DNA of 30,678 nucleotides, taken from the NCBI GenBank assembly GCA_964507325.1, contig CAZDQL010000075.1:1-30678 (forward strand), written 5' to 3'. Of the stretch, positions 13,766 through 22,101 are shown piece after piece. The notes beneath the pieces are model-generated. The model saw only the letters and a program-made list of their open reading frames with translations, did no database searches and had not been told where the DNA came from. Source of the stretch: CAZDQL01 sp964507325. Lineage in GTDB: Bacteria > Planctomycetota > UBA1135 > GCA-002686595. The position numbers and the translations under genes were made by a program. Each line of letters opens with the position of its first letter. The first letter of the stretch is position 1.

Positions 13766-15753
13766 GGGAGGCGCACCTCTGCGCTGGCGGGTGCCAGGCG
13801 GCTCTGCTTGTGGACCCGCGGGTTCAGGAGCCGCGCGCGGATCTCCACGATCGGATGACCGTCCGGGGTAGGCGTGATCTCGGTCGCCATCAGACGTACA
13901 CGCCGGTCCCCGTCCGTGCCGAGGACGATTTCGACACGGGTGCAGACGCGCCCGTCCCCGACCCAGCGTCCGCAGGGATCGAGGAACCAGCGCCGCCCCC
14001 GATCGTCGCGGCCGGTCACTTCGAGCTCCACGAGCTGGGGGTGACCCCGGAAGCGCATTCCGGGGAGGCTGTGGCTGTGGACGATCAGGGAGCTCCCGCT
14101 CCAGTCGACCTCCAGGCGCGGTGCCATGTCGAGGTCGATGCGTCGCAGGAGTCGCACCGGCCGGAAGCCTCCCCACCTCGCACCCCTCTCCCCGGTGACG
14201 GGAACGGTCACCAGCTCGTAGTGTTCCAGGGCCGCCCGCAAGAGGGCGTCGCGCTCCCTCCCCGCCGGTCCTACGTCCAGCTCCAGGAGGGCCGGATCGA
14301 GCCCCAGGGCGCCCGGCCCGAAGTCGGTGGGCGCGCCATCCATGGGACCCGGCAGGATCAGATCCGGCTCGCGTCGCAGCGCTCCCACCAGGTCGATGGG
14401 AGCCACGGGCGGCCAGTGCGATCGCAGGCGAGCCCAGGGGGCCGCACAGGTGCGTTGGTGGAAGTCGTGCACCGCGCGACCGGAGAGGTATCCCAGGGCG
14501 CCGGGCCAGGGGGAGAGGATCGACAGGCGCGAGTCGACGTTCGCTCGCAAGAAGCCACCCAGTGACCGCAGGTCGCGGGTGCGCAGGAGCTCCGCGTCCA
14601 GGGCCAGGCGTCCGCGCAGCGCACGACCTCCGATCGGTGGAGTCGCCGCTCCGCCCTCGAGCCAGCGCCAGTGCAGGGACACGCCCCCGGGGAACTTGCT
14701 GGGCACGATGGCCAGGAGTGAGCAGCCGATCAGGAGGACCCACGCCAGGCGCTCCAGGCTCGGTCGCAGGGTGTCCAGTCCCACCAGGACCCCGTGCTGC
14801 ACGGCGATCGCGATCAGCGGCAGGGTCGGAGCCAGCGCGACGGTGAAGGGCCCGAGGTCGCCTCCCTCGCAGACGATCAGCCCGGTCCACACCACGGTCA
14901 GGAGCAGAGCCCGGATCCCTGGTCCGCCGAGCCTCCCCAGGACCGCCGCCACGAGTGGCACGACCAGCAGGAAGGGCATCACGGCCGTCACCAGGAAGTC
15001 CCAGAGGTAGCGCAGACCCCCGGCGCAGCGCTCACCATCGGGCAAGAGCTCGACCAGCCGCGCGCCGTACAGGGACCTCCCTCCGCCGTCGCCGGCGAAG
15101 AAGAGCAGCCCGGCCACCACCACCGCCGGCAGGGCCGTCGAGAACGCCAATGGGGGCCGCCCGCCGCGCATCCCCCGCGAGCGGTCGACGAGCACGAAGG
15201 CGAAGACCACCGCCGCCGCGACCAGACCTTCGACCCGCACCAGGACCAGACCCGCCAGGGCGACCGACAGGATCAGTGGGCGACGGCGCTCGCTGGCGAC
15301 GAAGGCGGTCGTGAGCAGGAGTGCCGCGAGGGGTAGCTCCGTGCCGCTGGCCGCGCTCGCCGCGAAGACGCCGCTGGTGATCAGGAGCAGGGCTGGGATG
15401 ACCCCGGCCAGGCGATCGGTCGCGAAGCGCGTCGAGCAAGCCACCGTCAAGAGAGCGCACAGGACGCCGATCGTCTGGCAGAAGCGGTTGACCGGCAGGT
15501 AGAGCCGCTCGGCGACCGCGGCCACGGCCACCAGAAGCGGCGATTGATGAGCACCCAGACCGCCCGCGGCGGCCTCCCGGGCGCCCACGTTCCAGGCCAC
15601 GACGCCCTCGCGCACCCAGTTGCGCGCCAAGTGGTAGGCGCCGTGGGCTTCCTCGTAGGGCTGACCGAAGCGACCGGTGGCATCGAGGTGGACCGCCAAC
15701 GCATGGGCCAGGAGGGCCGCCATCGCGAGGAGCAGGGCGGTGGTGCGGTTCAT
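13762..15753 (-). CDS. Multi-pass membrane protein, GT-C-type glycosyltransferase-like
   Basis: 663 aa. The N-terminal ~400 residues hold about ten hydrophobic segments, and the C-terminal ~260 form a soluble, probably periplasmic domain. The first outer loop (YEEAHGAYHLARNWVREG, then WNVGARE) and later motifs (SGTELPLAALLLT; LVRVEGLVAAA) resemble the AftB-like GT-C glycosyltransferases that use lipid-linked sugars. Those enzymes usually carry an acidic DD in the first loop; here the matching place is probably EE (residues 34-35). Acceptor and sugar are unknown. The start lies 12 bases after the ThiI stop on the same strand, so it is probably the third gene of the IscS-ThiI operon. No good Shine-Dalgarno is visible. 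Confidence 0.65.
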   Translation of the reverse strand: MNRTTALLLAMAALLAHALAVHLDATGRFGQPYEEAHGAYHLARNWVREGVVAWNVGAREAAAGGLGAHQSPLLVAVAAVAERLYLPVNRFCQTIGVLCALLTVACSTRFATDRLAGVIPALLLITSGVFAASAASGTELPLAALLLTTAFVASERRRPLILSVALAGLVLVRVEGLVAAAVVFAFVLVDRSRGMRGGRPPLAFSTALPAVVVAGLLFFAGDGGGRSLYGARLVELLPDGERCAGGLRYLWDFLVTAVMPFLLVVPLVAAVLGRLGGPGIRALLLTVVWTGLIVCEGGDLGPFTVALAPTLPLIAIAVQHGVLVGLDTLRPSLERLAWVLLIGCSLLAIVPSKFPGGVSLHWRWLEGGAATPPIGGRALRGRLALDAELLRTRDLRSLGGFLRANVDSRLSILSPWPGALGYLSGRAVHDFHQRTCAAPWARLRSHWPPVAPIDLVGALRREPDLILPGPMDGAPTDFGPGALGLDPALLELDVGPAGRERDALLRAALEHYELVTVPVTGERGARWGGFRPVRLLRRIDLDMAPRLEVDWSGSSLIVHSHSLPGMRFRGHPQLVELEVTGRDDRGRRWFLDPCGRWVGDGRVCTRVEIVLGTDGDRRVRLMATEITPTPDGHPIVEIRARLLNPRVHKQSRLAPASAEVRLP

Positions 15754-15765
15754 GCCGGACCCAGG

Positions 15766-16977
15766 CTACCTTCCGTGCTCGATCAGACGAACCTCGGTCT
15801 CCTGCACGGCCCGCTCCACCAGGCCCTCCACGTCGAGGGCGGCCTCGGCCGCCAGGCACTCCTCCAGCCGACCCCGGATCACCGGCTTGGTCGGCTGGAA
15901 GACCGTGCAGCAGTCCGGCTCCGGCACGTTGGAGAGCTCGAAGGTCTCGATCCTGCGCGCCAGGGCGACGATCTCCTCCTTGTCGAAGGTCAAGAGCGGT
16001 CTCAGCACCAGGAGCGGAGTCGCCGCCCCGATGCAGATCATGTTCTCCATGGTCTGACTCGCGACCTGACCCAGGGAATCCCCCGTGACCAGGGCGCCGT
16101 AGCGGTGCTCTGCCGCGAGTCGTGCCGCGATGCGCTGCATCATGCGCCGGTAGAGCACGGTGCGGTACGCCTCCTTCGCCCCGTCGCGGATCGCGGTCTG
16201 CACTTCGGCGAAAGGGGTCACGTAGAAGCGTGCCTGCGCCTGCCAGCGGGTGAGGGCGCGCACCAGGTCGGTGACCTTCTTGACGAAGCGCTCGCCGACG
16301 TAGGGGGCGGAGTGGAAGCTCAGGTAGGCGAGCCGGCAGCCGCGCTTCATCGCCAGCCAGGCCGCCACCGGCGAGTCGATCCCCCCCGAGAGCAGGGTCA
16401 GGGCGCGCCCCAGGGTGCCCACCGGCAGCCCGCCGGGTCCGGGGAGGGTGCGCAGGAAGAGCCAGGTGCGCTCCGCGCGCACCTCGATGCCCAAGGTCAT
16501 CTGTGCGCCGGTGAGGTCGACCTTGACCTCCTCCGGTCCCGGCAGGACGTGGGGGCCGAGGAAGTGCTCCAACTCGGTGGAGGTCATCGGGAAGCGCTTC
16601 TCGGCGCGCCGCACGCGGATGCGGAAGGGGATCGGTCGCGGCCCGGGGTGCTGCGCCAGGGCGTCGGCGACCAGGGCCTTGCCCACCCGTGCGATCTCCT
16701 CGGGATGCGTCTCGGCGCCCCACACCGGGGAGACGTTCTTGACGCCGAAGACCTCCGCCAGACGCGCGGCGACCCGGGGGGTGCGCCGCTCCGGCACGAC
16801 GGTGATGCGCCCGAAGGTGCGCTCGACGCGCAGGGGCGAGAGAGGCTCGGCCGCCTCCCGCAGGTTGCGCACCAGGGCGCGCTCGAAGGCGGAGCGGTTG
16901 CCCTTCTTGAGGGCGATCTCGGCGTAGCGCACGAGCACCGCCTCCGGTTCCGCCAGGATCACCTCTTCGCCCGTCAC
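15766..16977 (-). CDS. thiI: ThiI, tRNA 4-thiouridine synthetase (short form)
   Basis: 403 aa. Transfers sulfur from IscS persulfide to uridine-8 of tRNA, and in some bacteria to the thiamine thiazole pathway. N-terminal ferredoxin-like segment (LVRYAEIALKKGNRSAFE, 15-32), THUMP domain (about 60-170), then the adenylating PP-loop SGGIDSP (197-203), with GDSLGQVASQTMENM (299-313) and the conserved PEPDCC cysteines 356/357. There is no C-terminal rhodanese domain, as in the short Bacillus-type forms. GTG start at 16977 overlaps the iscS stop in a GTGA junction, so translation is coupled to its sulfur donor. The frame stays open far upstream but that part is antisense shadow of iscS. Confidence 0.94.
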   Translation of the reverse strand: MTGEEVILAEPEAVLVRYAEIALKKGNRSAFERALVRNLREAAEPLSPLRVERTFGRITVVPERRTPRVAARLAEVFGVKNVSPVWGAETHPEEIARVGKALVADALAQHPGPRPIPFRIRVRRAEKRFPMTSTELEHFLGPHVLPGPEEVKVDLTGAQMTLGIEVRAERTWLFLRTLPGPGGLPVGTLGRALTLLSGGIDSPVAAWLAMKRGCRLAYLSFHSAPYVGERFVKKVTDLVRALTRWQAQARFYVTPFAEVQTAIRDGAKEAYRTVLYRRMMQRIAARLAAEHRYGALVTGDSLGQVASQTMENMICIGAATPLLVLRPLLTFDKEEIVALARRIETFELSNVPEPDCCTVFQPTKPVIRGRLEECLAAEAALDVEGLVERAVQETEVRLIEHGR

Positions 16978-18122
16978 CGCAGCTGCTCCAGTTCCGGGGC
17001 GAGTGCCTGCAGCGCCTCGACCGCCGCCTCGACCTCCTCGAGCGTGGTGTAGCGGGAGAAGGAGAAGCGCATCACCCGCCGCGCCGCCTCCCGATCGAGG
17101 CCGAGGGCGGTCAGGGCCGCGCTCGGTTCGTCGGAGTGGGACTGGCAGGCACTGCCCACGCTGACGAACACGCCGCGTGCTTCCAGGTGGTGCTGCCACA
17201 CCTCCGCTGGAGCGCCGGGTAGGAGCAGGGCGCACACCGCGTCGACGCGCTCGCTCCCCGGCTCGACCGTCCGCACGCCCTCCAGACGTCCCACGGCGTC
17301 GACGAGCGCGCCCCGCGCGGCGGAGGTCACCGCGCGCATCGTCGCCACCCCGACCTCCGCCAGGCGCGCCGCCTCGCCGAAGGCCACCGCCCCGGCCACG
17401 TTCTCGGTGCCGGGGCGCACGCCGTCCTGCTGGCCGCCGCCGAAGACGAGCGGGCGCAGCGGCTGCTCGCCGGCGGTGACGAGGGCGCCCGAGCCCTTGG
17501 GCGCGTGCACCTTGTGGGCGGAGATCGCGATCGAATCCGCGCCCAGTTCGGCGAGGTCCAGCTCGACCTTGCCCAACCCCTGAACCGCATCCACGTGCAG
17601 GTGCGCCTGGGGTGCCCGGCGCCGCACGAGCCGCGCCACGTCGCGCACCGGGTAGATCGTGCCGAACTCGTTGTTGACCAGCATCTGGGCCACCACCACG
17701 ACCCGTTCGTCGAGCAGGTCCGCCAGGTGGTCGAGGTCCAGGTCCCCCCGCCCGTCCAGGCGCACCTCCCTCACTTCGAACCCCTCCTCCCCGAGGGCTT
17801 CCGCCGCCGCACGCACCGAGGGGTGCTCGGTGGGCCCGTGGACCACCGTCGTGCCCCGCTTGCGCCGCGCCCGCGCCGCTCCCAGCACCGCCAGGTTGTT
17901 GGCCTCGGTCCCCCCCGAAGTGAAGCGCACGTCCCGGGGACGCCCCCCCACGGCCCGCGCGATCGAGGCCCGCGCGCGATCGAGCGCCTCCGCCGCGCGC
18001 ACCCCCAGGCGGTGCCGCGAGGAGGGATTGCCGAAATCCCCTTCCAGGAAGGGCGCCAGCGCCTCCGACACCTCCGGCGCGATGGGGGTCGTGGCGGCGT
18101 TGTCGAGGTAGATCGGGTCCAT
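16974..18122 (-). CDS. iscS: Cysteine desulfurase, IscS/NifS family
   Basis: 382 aa, normal length. A PLP enzyme that removes sulfur from cysteine as an enzyme persulfide. Starts with the diagnostic MDPIYLDNAATTP; PLP-contacting SGGTEANN (69-76), HVDAVQ (177-182), Schiff-base Lys204 in SAHKVHAPKGSGAL, and persulfide Cys326 in GSACQSHSDEPS. The loop around the cysteine is of the group II-like, shorter type. Coupling to thiI suggests its main job is tRNA thiolation, though it may also feed iron-sulfur assembly. The ATG at 18122 begins the conserved motif. TATCTT lies about 11 bases upstream on this strand, so the transcript may have almost no leader. No Shine-Dalgarno is visible. An upstream in-frame start at 18221 adds no family sequence. 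Confidence 0.94.
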   Translation of the reverse strand: MDPIYLDNAATTPIAPEVSEALAPFLEGDFGNPSSRHRLGVRAAEALDRARASIARAVGGRPRDVRFTSGGTEANNLAVLGAARARRKRGTTVVHGPTEHPSVRAAAEALGEEGFEVREVRLDGRGDLDLDHLADLLDERVVVVAQMLVNNEFGTIYPVRDVARLVRRRAPQAHLHVDAVQGLGKVELDLAELGADSIAISAHKVHAPKGSGALVTAGEQPLRPLVFGGGQQDGVRPGTENVAGAVAFGEAARLAEVGVATMRAVTSAARGALVDAVGRLEGVRTVEPGSERVDAVCALLLPGAPAEVWQHHLEARGVFVSVGSACQSHSDEPSAALTALGLDREAARRVMRFSFSRYTTLEEVEAAVEALQALAPELEQLR

Positions 18123-18222
18123 GGTGGCCAAGCAAGATACGGCGGAACTGCCCCCCATCAGTGTGCATTCTCGGGGGGCTTCCGCCGCAAACCCGCTGCC
18201 ACCAAGGACTTCGAGCGCCACT

Positions 18223-18254
18223 CCCTCGGAGAAGGCCCTCGGGCCCTCCGAGGG
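18223..18254 (-). terminator. Long GC hairpin downstream of the carboxypeptidase-regulatory-domain gene
   Basis: CCCTCGGAG (18223-18231) pairs with CTCCGAGGG (18246-18254), and inside it GGCCC pairs with GGGCC. A second stem, CCGGTGG/CCACCGG (18286-18306), lies between it and the stop at 18341. Neither has a U-run, so they may end transcription weakly or protect the 3' end. The rest of 18123-18340 holds no gene. Confidence 0.4.
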
Positions 18255-18340
18255 CGGTCGGCGGCGGGCCTGAGAGACGAACGGGCCGGTGGAACACTGC
18301 CACCGGGCACCGGGAGCCCACTGAAAGGGGGCAGTTCAGT

Positions 18341-19327
18341 CTACAGGCCGGGGTCGACGGTCGCCCCCGGCAGCACCTCGACCCGCGCCTCCCGCTCCTC
18401 GCGCCCCGCGCGCAGGAGCACGCGGTAGTGACCGGGGGGCAGGAGTGGGATCCGGTAGCCCCCGCTCGCGTCGCTGCGGGCCGCCGGGAAGGGGCGGGTC
18501 GGGATCGCCGTGTCGTCCTCCGCCAGGGGCTCGACGACGACCATCGCCCCTTCCAGGGGACCCGAGCCCTCGGCGGAGAGGACGCGACCCCCGATCTCTC
18601 CGCTGGCGAGCACCAGTTCCAGGGCCCGGCCCGCCTCGTCAGGGTGGGCGTAGCGCATCGGCGGAGCGGAGAGGGGGGTCAGCAGGTCGGGCCAGGAACC
18701 TCCCGCCGAGCGCGGGGGAAGGAGCAACACCTCGTACTCCACTTCCGCCAGCCCCTCGAGGCGGAAGCGCCCCTCGGAGTCACAGGTGGCGCGCCGCGGC
18801 ACCCCGCTCCCCGGCTGATCCGCAGAGGCGCTGGGCAGGAGCACCACCTCGAATCCCGAGAGGTCGACGCGGGTAGCGACGACGGTTCCCTCGAGGTCGG
18901 AGCGGGTGGCGGAGCGGAGCTCGCGGATCGGGGGCAGGGCCTCCTCCAGGCGTAGGTCCACCGGCCCCGGTCCGGCGGTGGCCTCGAGCACCGTCGCCGG
19001 GTGGCCCGGCGAGTTGACCGCCACCCGCACAGGGCCGGGATCGAGCCCTTCGAGTCGGAAGCCCCCGTCCCCGTCGCTGTGGGTCCAGAGGGGCCGCCCC
19101 GCGCGCAGGACGAAGAGGGAGGCGCCCGGGATCGGCGTTCCGTCGGGACCGGTCAGGCGACCGTGCAGGAGCGACGCTCCCACCCTCAGCGCGGGTCGCG
19201 GCAGCTCCTCCTCCTCCGGCGGCTGGCCGAAGTCGGCGGCCATGGGGGGGGGCTCCCGCAGGGCGAGCACCCCCACGACCGCCACCAGGGCCAGGCCGAG
19301 GAGGGGGGGCAAGGTCGCGACGCGCAC
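18341..19327 (-). CDS. Membrane-anchored protein with carboxypeptidase regulatory-like repeats
   Basis: 328 aa. One hydrophobic helix at about residues 7-23 followed by a Pro/Glu-rich linker; the rest should lie outside the cytoplasm. At least three beta-sandwich units of the CarboxypepD_reg type are visible: LLHGRLTGPDGTPIPGASLF...GGFRLEGLDPG (about 53-115), a middle unit ending GRFRLEGLAEVEYEVLLL, and GGRVLSAEGSGPLEGAMVVV...GGYRIPLLPPGHYRVLLR (about 232-310). These domains are structural, often in surface or outer-membrane proteins; no catalytic domain is seen. GTG start 19327 is 10 bases after the HD gene stop, suggesting one transcript. No Shine-Dalgarno is visible. Confidence 0.75.
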   Translation of the reverse strand: MRVATLPPLLGLALVAVVGVLALREPPPMAADFGQPPEEEELPRPALRVGASLLHGRLTGPDGTPIPGASLFVLRAGRPLWTHSDGDGGFRLEGLDPGPVRVAVNSPGHPATVLEATAGPGPVDLRLEEALPPIRELRSATRSDLEGTVVATRVDLSGFEVVLLPSASADQPGSGVPRRATCDSEGRFRLEGLAEVEYEVLLLPPRSAGGSWPDLLTPLSAPPMRYAHPDEAGRALELVLASGEIGGRVLSAEGSGPLEGAMVVVEPLAEDDTAIPTRPFPAARSDASGGYRIPLLPPGHYRVLLRAGREEREARVEVLPGATVDPGL

Positions 19328-19336
19328 GAATGCAGG

Positions 19337-19885
19337 CTACAGCTCTCCGTCGAGGGCGGCGAGGATCTCCCGGCGCAGCGTCTTGGCGGGGGTGAACTCG
19401 CTGCAGTCCAGCGCCTCCAACCCGGCCCGGAACTCGCGCAGGCCGCGCCGGCCGGCGCGCTGGTAGCCGACCAGCCGCACTCCCAGCTGCAGGGCGTCGC
19501 ACAGGCGGACGAAGCGCGCTTCGCGGGTGGCCCCCTCCCGGTACTCGTCCCAGGCGCGCCGCGCGGTCTCCCCGAGGGGATCGAGGAGTTCCCGCGCCAG
19601 TCCCTCCTCCAGCGCTCCCTTGGCCCCGGGGGGCAGGTGTCGCGCTGCTGGCGTCGGCAGGTCCCCCGATGCCGCCTCCGGGGCGTCGTGGACCAGGGCC
19701 ATCGCCAGAGTGCGTCCCAGATCGAGGAGAGGCTCCACCCGTGGAGCCAGCGCCAGGGCCAAGTGAGCGGTCCCCAAGAGGTGCCCCGCGATCGACTCGG
19801 GCCCCTCGATCCCGCGCAGCACCCATCCGGTGCGCGGGAGGGAGTCCAAGGGCAGAAGGCGCAGGAGGGGTGAGAGGAGGTGCAT
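19337..19885 (-). CDS. HD-domain phosphohydrolase, YfbR/HDDC2-like
   Basis: 182 aa. Metal-binding HD residues are in place: His35 (ESIAGHLLGT), His66-Asp67 with Glu70 and Asp75 (LVHDAPEAASGD), and Asp130 (RLCDALQL). The arrangement is that of the small 5'-deoxynucleotidase/HDDC2 group that dephosphorylates nucleoside monophosphates; the exact substrate is inferred. ATG start at 19885, divergent from the DAHP synthase operon promoter. It is followed directly by the carboxypeptidase-regulatory-domain gene. Confidence 0.8.
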   Translation of the reverse strand: MHLLSPLLRLLPLDSLPRTGWVLRGIEGPESIAGHLLGTAHLALALAPRVEPLLDLGRTLAMALVHDAPEAASGDLPTPAARHLPPGAKGALEEGLARELLDPLGETARRAWDEYREGATREARFVRLCDALQLGVRLVGYQRAGRRGLREFRAGLEALDCSEFTPAKTLRREILAALDGEL

Positions 19886-19915
19886 GGGAGATCGCCGGAG
19901 GGGGTGTTGGGCCGA

Positions 19916-19944
19916 TTGCCGCTTCTCGTAGCCCCTCCTATACT
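19916..19944 (+). promoter_or_regulatory. Sigma-70-type promoter of the aroF-tpiA-secG-yicC-gmk operon
   Basis: TTGCCG (19916-19921), 17 bases, then TATACT (19939-19944). It lies in the divergent space upstream of DAHP synthase, leaving a leader of about 67 bases before the ATG at 20018. Confidence 0.7.
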
Positions 19945-20017
19945 CTCGCGTCCAATTCCGCGCGCCGGGGGCCCACGCCTGGGGTCCGCCTGGAACGACG
20001 GACAGGCGGACCGTGCC

Positions 20018-21058
20018 ATGCTATTGCGTCTTCGACAGCCCCTCGACCCCTCCGAGCGGAAGGCGATCTTCGCCACCGCGAAGGAGCTCGGATACAGCAC
20101 GCAAGCTCTGGAGGGGCGCGAGGATCTCCTGGTTCTCGAGGGTCACGGCGGTCCAGACCACCGCACCCGGCTGGGCGACCTGTCGGGGGTGGCGGCGATC
20201 CTGGACGGGGGGGATGCCCGAGAGCTGGTGCTGCGCCCGCCGGAGGGGCCGGACGTGGTGGTGAAGGTGGGGCAGGCGCGCTTCGGTGGGGGGGAGCTCT
20301 CCCTGATCGCGGGGCCCTGTGCGGTCGAGGACGAAGACCGCTTGATCGAGATCGCCCACGCGGTGCGGCGTGCCGGTGCCTGCGCTCTGCGCGGAGGGGC
20401 CTTCAAGCCGCGCACTTCTCCCTACTCCTTCCAGGGATTGGGCCAGGCGGGCCTGGAGATCCTCGATCGCGTCAAGGACGAGACGGGCCTGGCGGTGGTG
20501 ACCGAGGTGCTCGACACCCGTGACGTCGAGTTGGTCGCCCGCACGGCCGACATGCTCCAGATCGGCGCCCGCAGCATGCAGAACTTCCCCCTCCTGCGGG
20601 AGGTGGGGCGCATCGCCAAACCGGTGCTCCTCAAGCGCAGTTTCGCGGCCACCGTCGGGGAGTTCCTGGGCGCCGCCGAGTACATCTTGGCGGAGGGCAA
20701 CGACCAGGTCGTGCTGTGCGAGCGCGGCATCCGCAGTTTCGACTCCTTCACCCGCAACGTGCTGGACGTGGGGGCCATCGCGCACCTCAAGCAGGTGACG
20801 CACCTGCCCGTGATCGCCGACCCGAGTCACGCCGCCGGCCGCTCCGACCTGGTGCGGGCCATGGCGCGGGCCGGGCTCGTGTCCGGCGCCGACGGCCTTC
20901 TGGTGGAGGTGCACACCGCGCCGTCGACGGCGCGTTGCGATGGGGCACAAGCCGTGTCCGCCGAACACTTCGCGCAAATCGCGCGCGATGCAGGAGCGCT
21001 GGCAGCCATCGACGGCCGCCAGCTGGTCACTGACATACCTACCGGGAGTCTGGCGTGA
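20018..21058 (+). CDS. aroF: 3-deoxy-7-phosphoheptulonate (DAHP) synthase, type I-beta
   Basis: 346 aa. Joins phosphoenolpyruvate and erythrose 4-phosphate, the first step of the shikimate pathway. The N-terminal ~80 residues form the ferredoxin-like regulatory domain found in Thermotoga-type enzymes, where it mediates feedback inhibition by aromatic amino acids. The barrel follows with IAGPCAVE, LRGGAFKPRTSPYSFQGLG, QIGARSMQNFPLL, VLLKRSF, LCERGIRSF and PVIADPSHAAGR, which include the PEP-binding and metal-binding (Cys, His, Glu, Asp) residues. ATG 20018 has AGGCGGA seven bases upstream. An extension of the frame to 19880 would cross the promoter. It is coupled to tpiA by a GTGA overlap. Confidence 0.95.
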   Translation: MLLRLRQPLDPSERKAIFATAKELGYSTQALEGREDLLVLEGHGGPDHRTRLGDLSGVAAILDGGDARELVLRPPEGPDVVVKVGQARFGGGELSLIAGPCAVEDEDRLIEIAHAVRRAGACALRGGAFKPRTSPYSFQGLGQAGLEILDRVKDETGLAVVTEVLDTRDVELVARTADMLQIGARSMQNFPLLREVGRIAKPVLLKRSFAATVGEFLGAAEYILAEGNDQVVLCERGIRSFDSFTRNVLDVGAIAHLKQVTHLPVIADPSHAAGRSDLVRAMARAGLVSGADGLLVEVHTAPSTARCDGAQAVSAEHFAQIARDAGALAAIDGRQLVTDIPTGSLA

Positions 21059-21810
21059 GGAAGTCCTTCGTCGCAGGGAACTGGAAGATGAACCTCGACC
21101 GTCGAGGGGCGGTGGAGCTGGCCTCCGCGGTGCGCGAGCACGTGGGTGGCAGCGACGCCGTCGACGTCGCCCTCTTCCCTCCCTTCGTGTACCTCGAGGA
21201 GATCGCCCGCACCTGCGCCGGCTCCCCCTTGGGCGTCGGAGGCCAGGACTGCTGCGACCGCGACGGGGGCGCCTTCACCGGCGAGGTGGCCGCCCCGATG
21301 CTGGCGGACGTGGGCGCGCGGCTGGTGCTGGCGGGGCACTCGGAGCGGCGCCACGTCTACGGTGAGGACGACCAGCGCGTCAACCACAAGGTGCACCGCG
21401 CCCTGGAGGCCGGTCTGGAGGTGGTGCTCTGCATCGGCGAGACGATCGAGCAGCGCGAGGCGGGCCAGACGGAGGCGATCTGCAGCTCCCAGCTCTCCGG
21501 CGGCATGGCCGGGGTCGCGGCCGAGGACCTGGACCGCCTGACGATCGCCTACGAGCCGGTCTGGGCGATCGGGACCGGCCACACGGCGACCCCCGAGCAG
21601 GCCCAGTCGGTGCACGCCTACGTGCGCGGCGTCTACGCCGGCCTGACCTCCGGCGGGGCGGCGGAGCGCCTGCGCATCCTCTACGGGGGCAGCGTCAAGC
21701 CCGCCAATGCGGCGGATCTGCTCGCCTGCCCCGACATCGATGGGGCGCTCGTGGGCGGTGCATCCTTGAAGCCCGACCTCTTCCTCCCCATCATCGACGC
21801 CGGGAGGTAG
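21055..21810 (+). CDS. tpiA: Triosephosphate isomerase
   Basis: 251 aa, normal length. Interconverts dihydroxyacetone phosphate and glyceraldehyde 3-phosphate in glycolysis and gluconeogenesis. Catalytic Lys11 (GNWKMN), His95 (LAGHSERR) and Glu167 (AYEPVWAIGTG) are all present, as is the phosphate-binding LYGGSVKPANA. GTG start at 21055 shares bases with the DAHP synthase stop. secG follows after 2 bases. Confidence 0.97.
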   Translation: MRKSFVAGNWKMNLDRRGAVELASAVREHVGGSDAVDVALFPPFVYLEEIARTCAGSPLGVGGQDCCDRDGGAFTGEVAAPMLADVGARLVLAGHSERRHVYGEDDQRVNHKVHRALEAGLEVVLCIGETIEQREAGQTEAICSSQLSGGMAGVAAEDLDRLTIAYEPVWAIGTGHTATPEQAQSVHAYVRGVYAGLTSGGAAERLRILYGGSVKPANAADLLACPDIDGALVGGASLKPDLFLPIIDAGR

Positions 21811-21812
21811 GC

Positions 21813-22082
21813 ATGGCCCTACTCACGACTCTCCTCTACATCGTTTTCGTCATCGCGGCACTGGTCCTGGTCACCGTCATCCTCCTGCAGGAGGGCAAGG
21901 GGGGCGGCTTCGGCAGCGCCCTGGGCGTGGAGGGGCAGCAGACCTTCGGGGTCAAGGCCTCGGGGATCCACAAATTCACGATGATCGTGGCCCTGCTCTT
22001 CATCGGGAGCGCGGTGGTGATCCACCTCATCAACCGGGTCAGCACCGGCGCGCCCTCGATCGGCTCGACCCAAGAGGAATAG
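21813..22082 (+). CDS. secG: Preprotein translocase subunit SecG
   Basis: 89 aa. Small inner-membrane subunit of SecYEG that aids protein export. Two membrane helices (about 5-24 and 52-72) flank the conserved cytoplasmic loop LLQEGKGGGFGSALG. ATG 21813 follows GGGAGGT at the correct spacing. The place after tpiA is the common one for secG in many phyla. Confidence 0.93.
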   Translation: MALLTTLLYIVFVIAALVLVTVILLQEGKGGGFGSALGVEGQQTFGVKASGIHKFTMIVALLFIGSAVVIHLINRVSTGAPSIGSTQEE

Positions 22083-22101
22083 CGAGGAGGAGCGAAGCGC
22101 C

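Noticed and set aside
15763..15768. TAGCCT just before the membrane glycosyltransferase start as a promoter
   Set aside because: The first three bases are the ThiI stop codon and no -35 box is visible; operon read-through is simpler.
16978..18321. N-terminal extension of ThiI to 18321
   Set aside because: This part is the antisense-frame shadow of iscS on the same strand; the GTGA junction marks the true start.
19334..19339. TAGCCT before the carboxypeptidase-regulatory-domain gene as a promoter
   Set aside because: It contains the stop codon of the HD gene and lacks a -35 box.
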